NCBI RefSeq assembly: GCF_036906915.1
Contig: NZ_JBAKHX010000012.1
Coordinates: 62,001 to 126,000, forward strand
Length of the DNA stretch: 64,000 bases
Origin: Phytohabitans sp036906915
GTDB taxonomy: Bacteria; Actinomycetota; Actinomycetes; Mycobacteriales; Micromonosporaceae
Reading direction: 5' to 3'
The notes beneath the pieces were generated by a model. It was given only the letters and a program-made list of their open reading frames with translations. It made no database searches and was not told the DNA's origin. A program made the position numbers and the translations under genes. Shown here piece by piece: positions 61,201 through 64,000 of the stretch (its first letter is position 1; every line of letters begins with the position of its first letter).

Positions 61201-64000
61201 TCGGTCATCCAGTACTTCCCGAGCGCCGCGTACCTCACGTCGGTGCTGACCGCCGCGCTCGACCTCGTGGTGCCGGGTGGGCACGTCTTCGTCGGCGACG
61301 TGCGAAACCTGCGGCTCGCCGAGCACTTCCACGCCGGCGTGGCCGCTGCGCGCGGCACCGACCCGGCCACCGCGCGCCGGGCCTCGGTGTCCGAAAAGGA
61401 ACTCCTGGTCGACCCCGACTACTTCGCCACGCTGCCGCGCGCCACCGCGACGGTGCGCGTCCGTCGCGGACGCCACCACAACGAGCTCACCAGATACCGC
61501 TACGACGCGGTGCTCCACACCTCGCCTGCCAGCCCACCCCCCGTGACCATCGCGCCGTTCACGTCGCTGGAGCAGCTTGACCGACGCGTCGATCACGGGG
61601 TGCGCGTCACGGGGATACCCAACGCGCGGCTCGGGGTCGACGGCGGCGTCGAGGTCGAGGATCTGTATGAGCTGGGTGCCGCGCACGTGAGCTGGTCGGC
61701 GGACGCGGACGGCAGCCTGGACGCCGTGTTCCTGCGCGAGCCCGCCGTCGTGCCGCACGTGCCGGCCGGCGGCCGCCCGCTGACCAACGACCCGGCGGCC
61801 GCCCGCGACGCGAGCGCGCTGGCGCACCGGCTGCGCGAGCACCTCAAGCGCACGCTGCCCGACTACATGGTGCCGGGCGCCTTCGTCACCCTCGACCGGC
61901 TGCCGCTCACCGTCAACGGCAAGCTCGATCGGGGGGCGCTGCCGGACGCCGAGCCGGCCGTTCAGCGAGGCGCCAGCCGTCCCGCCGAGACCCCGGCCGA
62001 GCAGGTCCTGTGTGGACTGTTCGCCGAGGTGCTCGACCTGCCGGAGGTGGGCGTCGAGGAGGACTTCTTCGACCTCGGTGGCCACTCGCTGCTCGCCACC
62101 CGCCTCGTCAGCCGGGCGCGCACCGCGCTCGGCACCGAGCTGGCGATCCGCGACCTGTTCGAGGCCCGCACCGTGGCCGAGCTGGCCGCACGGGCGGGCG
62201 GCCGGTCGGAGCGGCGTCCGGCGCTCGTGCCCAGGCCGAGGCCGGCGGAGATCCCCGCCTCGTACGCACAGCAGCGGCTCTGGGTGCTCCAGCAGCTCGA
62301 CGGCGGCACCGCGGCGTACAACTTCCCGATCGTCATGCGGGTGCGCGGCGCGCTGGATCTGGCCGCGCTCCAGGCCGCGCTCGGTGACGTCGTGGCGCGA
62401 CACGAGGCGCTGCGCACGGTGTTCGACGAGCGGGACGGGCGGCCCATCCAACGGGTCGTGCCGGCCGCGTCGGCGTGCCCGGTCATCGAGGTCGCGGACG
62501 GTGACCCGGCGGCGGTGGTCGAGGCGGCCGTGCGCCGGCCGTTCGACCTGGCGGCTGACCTGCCGGTCAGGGTGACCGTCGTGTCTGACGGACCCGACGA
62601 CCACGTGGTTGTCGTGCTGCTGCACCACATCACCACCGACGAGTGGTCGGACGGGCCGTTCCTGCGCGACCTGTCCACCGCGTACACCGCCCGCGTCGCC
62701 GGCGCGGCACCGGACTGGGCGCCGCTTCCGGTCCAGTACGCCGACTACACGCTCTGGCAGCGGGATCTGCTCGGCGACGAGTCCGATCCGGACAGCCTCG
62801 CGGGCCGGCAGCTCGCCTGGTGGCGCACCGCCCTCACCGGCATGCCGGAGCGGCTGGAGCTGCCCGGCGCGACCGGTCGCGACAGCGGCAACGGTGGCGC
62901 CGCCCTCACGGTCGACCTCGGCGCGACCGCCAGCCAAGGCCTGCGCCGCCTCGCGCTTCAGGCCGGCGCGAGCATGTTCATGCTGGCGCGCGCCGCCGTG
63001 GCCGCGCTGCTGCACCGGCTCGGCGCGGGCACCGACATCCCGCTCGGCGCCCCGATCGCCGGCCGCACCGACGAGGCGCTCGACGACCTGGTGGGCTTCT
63101 TCGTCAACACGCTGGTGCTGCGCACCGACCTGTCCGGCGACCCGGGCTTCGCCGAGCTGGTGGCCCGGGTGCGGGAGGCCGACCTGGCCGCGTTCTCGCA
63201 CCAGGACGTGCCGTTCGAGGCCGTCGTCAAGGAGCTCAACCCGGACCGGTCCCTGGCCAGCAACCCGCTCTTCCAGGTCATGGTGGTGTACCGCAACCGC
63301 TCCGATGTGGACTTCGACCTGGCCGGGCTGACCGTCACCCCGGAGCACGGCGAGACCGGCACCGCGCGGTTCGACCTGGTGTTCGCTTTCGTCGAGCGGC
63401 CCGATGGGCTCGACGTGCTCATCGAGTACCGCACCGGGCTCTTCGAGGCGGAGGCCATCGCCCGCCTGGGCCAGCGCCTGGTCCGGCTCGTCGAGGCCGT
63501 CACCGCCGATCCCACCGTGCCCGTCGGCCGGGTCGACGTTCTCGGCGACGACGAGCGCCGGCTGGTGCTGCGCGACTTCAACGCCACCGACCGGGTGGTG
63601 CCCGAGGAGCCGTTCACGGTGCTGTTCGCCCGGCAGGTGGCCGAACGGCCGCACGCGGTGGCTGTCGTGGACGGCGACCGCTCGGTGTCCTATGCGGAGC
63701 TGGACGCGCTCGCGGGCCGGGTCGCCGGCGGGCTCGCCGCCAAGGGCGTGGGGCCGGAAGACGTGGTCGGCATCGCGGTGCCCCGGTCGGTCGAGATGGT
63801 CGCCGCCGTCCTTGGCGTACTCCGCCTCGGCGCCGCCTACCTGCCGCTCGACACCAACCAGCCCGAGGACCGCCTCGCCTACATGGTGGCGGACTCCGGC
63901 GCGTCGCTCGTGCTGACGCCCTCGAACCTGGCGCTGGACACCCCGCCGCCAGCGGCTGATGTGGCTCTCGACCAGGCGGCCTACGTCATCTACACCTCGG
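52231..64000 (+). CDS. Hydroxamate siderophore NRPS (A-MT-T-C-A-T-C-A-MT-T-C-A..., partial)
   Basis: One uninterrupted frame of at least 3923 residues, open at the window end. No initial C domain: the GTG opens straight into A1, so this is the starter module. Order by residue: A1 1-460 (YTSGSTGRPKG), inserted SAM methyltransferase 1 ~470-720 (VLEIGVGTG), A1 end ~835, T1 (GGDSI), C2 ~930-1340 (HHIVADGWS), A2 1365-1840, T2 (GGDSI), C3 1955-2365 (HHVLVWDGWS), A3 2395-2845, methyltransferase 3 ~2860-3080 (VLEIGVGSG), T3 (GGHSL), C4 3335-3750 (HHITTDEWS), A4 from 3790. By PheA alignment the A3 pocket reads D-M-E-N-L-G-L-I-N-K, the known N5-hydroxyornithine code. A1 (about DVWILAAVNK) and A2 (about DPLTFGVIQK) codes match nothing I know. 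No E or TE domain is visible. Confidence 0.93.
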   Translation, partial: MRLATFPELFEAQVRRAPDAVALVFEDTELTYAQLNARANRLAHALIAQGVTPERVVALALPRSADMIVAQVAVLKAGGAYLPIDPDYPAERIAYMLADAAPVCQLSTVDGLGEGQPDTDPVPGLSPGNAAYVIYTSGSTGRPKGVVVSHAGVAKLVATQTERLGVGPHSRVLQFASPSFDVAFWDLCLGLLSGGRLIVVPADRRVPGPALTEYAHAHGATFMILPPALLAALPEDCALPPGATLLAGTERVSPELVARYARDLKMFNAYGPTEATVNSTLGSCDPDRPATGSVPIGIADPGTTAYVLDAELRPAVEGELYLGGSGLARGYLGRPGLTAERFVANPFAPGERMYRTGDLVRRLSGGRLDFLGRADDQVKIRGYRIEPGEIETVLRGHPAVAQAAVVARADGGGAKRLVGYVVPDLAAADQETLLTGWREAHDALFATGAGDMFAGWTSSYDGEPIPPDEMREWRDATVARVLGLGPRRVLEIGVGTGLVLTGVAPHTEAYWGIDLSSEAVDALRARVAGLGLSDRVELRAQPAHDLGDMPSGYFDTVVVNSVAQYFPSASYLTGVLSNALDLVVPGGRVFVGDVRHLRLLPCLRAGVLASRSGAELADPAAVARDVAWERELLLDPDYFTALAGSSRVDVLLKQGRHHNELTRYRYDVVVHKGVSAAGLPAPAHRWAGLGEVAAYLGEHQPELLRLEGVPNARLASDLAALRGAPVPAGVEPEAVRELAETLGYQVTLTWSADGEAGEFDAVFSRDGSGCAYRPGCAARPHANTPAPFPDVNALTRAVRSHLRERLPEYMLPAAIVPLHRLPIATSGKLDRAALPAPDFAALAAGRPPRDAREETLCGLCAELLDVPRLGIDDDFFALGGDSILAVQLLARARKAGIALSLRDVFQRRTVAALAAAAGTVSRPAVMGDLAGDLPLTPLQEGFFFHAHLDPASDVYAVRLMVELHGPLDAAALRDAAQALLDRHAPLRAGFHQRADGRVVQVVADDVEVPWREVDLSGYPDSERAARASAVGDGEPFDLGKPPLLRFTLIRGDEARHWLALRFHHIVADGWSVSVLLRELLSRYGGGELPEVTPYPAYLGWLSGRDRTAALDAWRRALDGVDEPTLLARAGVAAAPRPAELRVALPAELTAALAARARERGLTLGTAIQGAWGLLLSRLTGRSDVVFGTTVSGRAAEVDGIESMVGLFINTLPVRVRCRPEQPLSQVLGRLQAGQTDLLDHQHVGLAEVQRLAGLGDLFDTLVVVENYPVDGELHDPSGALRVTGLDYVDTGHYPLAVIVLPTERLELRLKHDASRVDGAAARRIADQLVLVLSAIAADPDQPTGRVDVSTMEERSPLAGEARELAPATLVDAFTAQAARRPGATAVVEDGTAVSFGELDHRSSVLAGLLRARGVGPEQVVAVALPRSPDLIAALLGVLKSGAAYLPVDVDYPADRVSFMLADSGAAFVVTPDVMADLEGAPAPAAARPDSPAYLIYTSGSTGTPKGVLVTHRAVTAQLAWAQDRFPLGPDDRVLHQLSASFDPSILEIFWPLGAGATVVLAPRGAHRDPGVLARVVAEHGVTTLTTVSSVLGAFADAASTEPGVFASLRRVFAGGDALPAEVAARWRAATGVPLYNVYGPTETAIQVTCHEAGGERDGVVPIGRPVWNTWLYVLDGALRPATIGELYIAGVQLARGYHGRPGVTADRFVADPFGGPGERMYRTGDRVRRRPDGTLEYLGRADQQVKIRGNRVEPGEVEARLRAEPGVAEAAVVARTDGPGGAWLVGYAVPESGATVDAETLRAALAATLPAPMVPSALVLLDALPRTPSGKVDRAALPAPVAERAAARAPRDGREQILCQVFGEVLGVEDVGVADDFFALGGDSILSIAVASRARAAGLEVGPREVFTHRTPAALAAFAATAGAENQALGRPLVTLTAEELDRVRRVCGGPLDEVWPLSPLQEGLFFHASYDSGGIDVYTAQAAFDVAAGLDPERLRAACAALLARNPGTRAGFTSDGLSQPVQFVAVEPGVPLSVVELSDLAEQERCARLDEVLAEDRARRFDLARPPLFRLLLIRLGDAGDRLVISHHVLVWDGWSASVFLEQLLGLYASGSDDRDLAPAGSYRDYLAWLGTRDTAASARAWHDALAGLDEPTLVGGTQTGAGLPERLRLELSEEVSERLRGTARRLGVTLNTMLNAAWALVLSNVAGRDDVVFGATVAGRTAPIDHIENAIGLFLNTVPVRVAFDPRESVSALLRRLQAERTALMPHEYLGLGDVQRETSHARLFDTLFALQNLGDEDELAALRERHGIVEVGSVDATHYPLAVVVTPAHRLRATLAYRQDVLDAGLAAQVLDRFAAALDALVSDVNAPVGGLDVLPGSERDRLARDWDATAHPVGDETVADLLAAQAARTPDEVALVFGAERVSYADLDARVNRMARLLARRGAAPEAVVGLALPRSIDMVVALFAVLRTGAAYLPLELDHPVERLAMMLDDARPVCVLSTRAVAARLPGECVAVDDPAVVAELSTLKAAPLDRRFPLEHPAYVIYTSGSTGRPKGVVTPYRGLTNMQLNHREAIFDPTIESAGGRRLRIAHTVSFAFDMSWEELLWLVEGHEVHVCDEELRRDAEALVAYCHRHQIDVVNVTPTYAHHLFAEGLLDGAHRPPLVLLGGEAVSDAVWARLRDTEGTFGYNLYGPTEYTINTLGGGTLDSDTPTVGRPIWNTRAHILDTWLRPVPDGAAGELYISGVGLARGYLDRPGLTAHRFVADPFGPPGGRMYRTGDLVRRRPDGNIDFLGRTDDQIKIRGYRVELGEIESVLGAHEQVAQAAVAVRDDRLIGYVVPAPLSSERAEVERAQIGEWQQIYDAEYAAIGTALSKEDFSGWDSSYDGQPIPLSDMREWRDTTVAHIRSLNPRRVLEIGVGSGLLLGRLAPDCEAYWGTDFAPSVIEALRAAVAADPRLAGRVELRCQPADDLSGLPGGFFDTVVVNSVIQYFPSAAYLTSVLTAALDLVVPGGHVFVGDVRNLRLAEHFHAGVAAARGTDPATARRASVSEKELLVDPDYFATLPRATATVRVRRGRHHNELTRYRYDAVLHTSPASPPPVTIAPFTSLEQLDRRVDHGVRVTGIPNARLGVDGGVEVEDLYELGAAHVSWSADADGSLDAVFLREPAVVPHVPAGGRPLTNDPAAARDASALAHRLREHLKRTLPDYMVPGAFVTLDRLPLTVNGKLDRGALPDAEPAVQRGASRPAETPAEQVLCGLFAEVLDLPEVGVEEDFFDLGGHSLLATRLVSRARTALGTELAIRDLFEARTVAELAARAGGRSERRPALVPRPRPAEIPASYAQQRLWVLQQLDGGTAAYNFPIVMRVRGALDLAALQAALGDVVARHEALRTVFDERDGRPIQRVVPAASACPVIEVADGDPAAVVEAAVRRPFDLAADLPVRVTVVSDGPDDHVVVVLLHHITTDEWSDGPFLRDLSTAYTARVAGAAPDWAPLPVQYADYTLWQRDLLGDESDPDSLAGRQLAWWRTALTGMPERLELPGATGRDSGNGGAALTVDLGATASQGLRRLALQAGASMFMLARAAVAALLHRLGAGTDIPLGAPIAGRTDEALDDLVGFFVNTLVLRTDLSGDPGFAELVARVREADLAAFSHQDVPFEAVVKELNPDRSLASNPLFQVMVVYRNRSDVDFDLAGLTVTPEHGETGTARFDLVFAFVERPDGLDVLIEYRTGLFEAEAIARLGQRLVRLVEAVTADPTVPVGRVDVLGDDERRLVLRDFNATDRVVPEEPFTVLFARQVAERPHAVAVVDGDRSVSYAELDALAGRVAGGLAAKGVGPEDVVGIAVPRSVEMVAAVLGVLRLGAAYLPLDTNQPEDRLAYMVADSGASLVLTPSNLALDTPPPAADVALDQAAYVIYTS

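Overview
This 64-kb window is very GC-rich, uses many GTG starts and is packed with ATGA/GTGA-coupled genes. Gene content (HelY, Tat-exported proteins, sugar ABC importers without their own ATPase, a hydroxamate-siderophore NRPS locus) points to a filamentous actinomycete. Micromonosporaceae-like is my best guess, but nothing in the window proves the family.

Layout. 1-3.6 kb: end of a HelY-type helicase, an MHYT membrane protein and a stand-alone 5'-3' exonuclease, separated by repeat-rich spacers. 3.66-11.7 kb: a seven-gene surface-glycan cluster (two glycosyltransferases, Wzx-like flippase, Wzy-like polymerase, and a dehydrogenase/acetyltransferase/aminotransferase trio that looks like a 2,3-diamino-sugar-uronate pathway). 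11.8-15.0 kb: membrane-anchored FKBP, Acg-like flavoprotein, a quinone oxidoreductase behind a SoxR-type operator, and a CBS-pair protein. 15.1-21.4 kb: a LacI-controlled sugar operon (regulator, binding protein, two permeases, GH42) with three perfect 12-bp operators upstream. 21.4-28.1 kb: tandem universal stress protein, a multi-pass membrane protein, a sigma-region-4-only protein, and an FtsX/LolD-like ABC pair.

28.2-43.7 kb looks like a type II arabinogalactan (AGP or gum) utilisation locus: secreted GH43-type galactanase with a ricin-type lectin domain, ROK regulator, a decayed GH30 galactanase pseudogene, GH42, a second sugar importer, and a converging GH51/DUF2264/BNR_4 operon, followed by two divergent IclR paralogues. 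GH42 and GH51 share the same promoter layout, with an identical 14-mer at the same distance from the start codon and a predicted leaderless mRNA.

43.8-50 kb is mixed: arylamine N-acetyltransferase, MazF-type toxin and antitoxin, cysteine-less HesB-like protein, Tat-exported animal-type haem peroxidase, a regulator with two fused receiver/LuxR units, and an ArsR/AHSA1 pair. 49.9-64 kb is an iron-regulated siderophore locus: formyltransferase and ornithine N5-hydroxylase diverge from a promoter with two iron boxes, followed by a giant NRPS that runs off the window (A-MT-T-C-A-T-C-A-MT-T-C-A...). Its third A domain carries a readable N5-hydroxyornithine code.

Across the first 44 kb lie six copies of an undescribed 77-bp intergenic element (57-bp near-perfect inverted repeat plus 20-bp tail), each preceded by a C-rich tract in a fixed orientation. 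This family, the twin leaderless promoters of the arabinogalactan genes and the SoxR-type promoter are the least expected signals.
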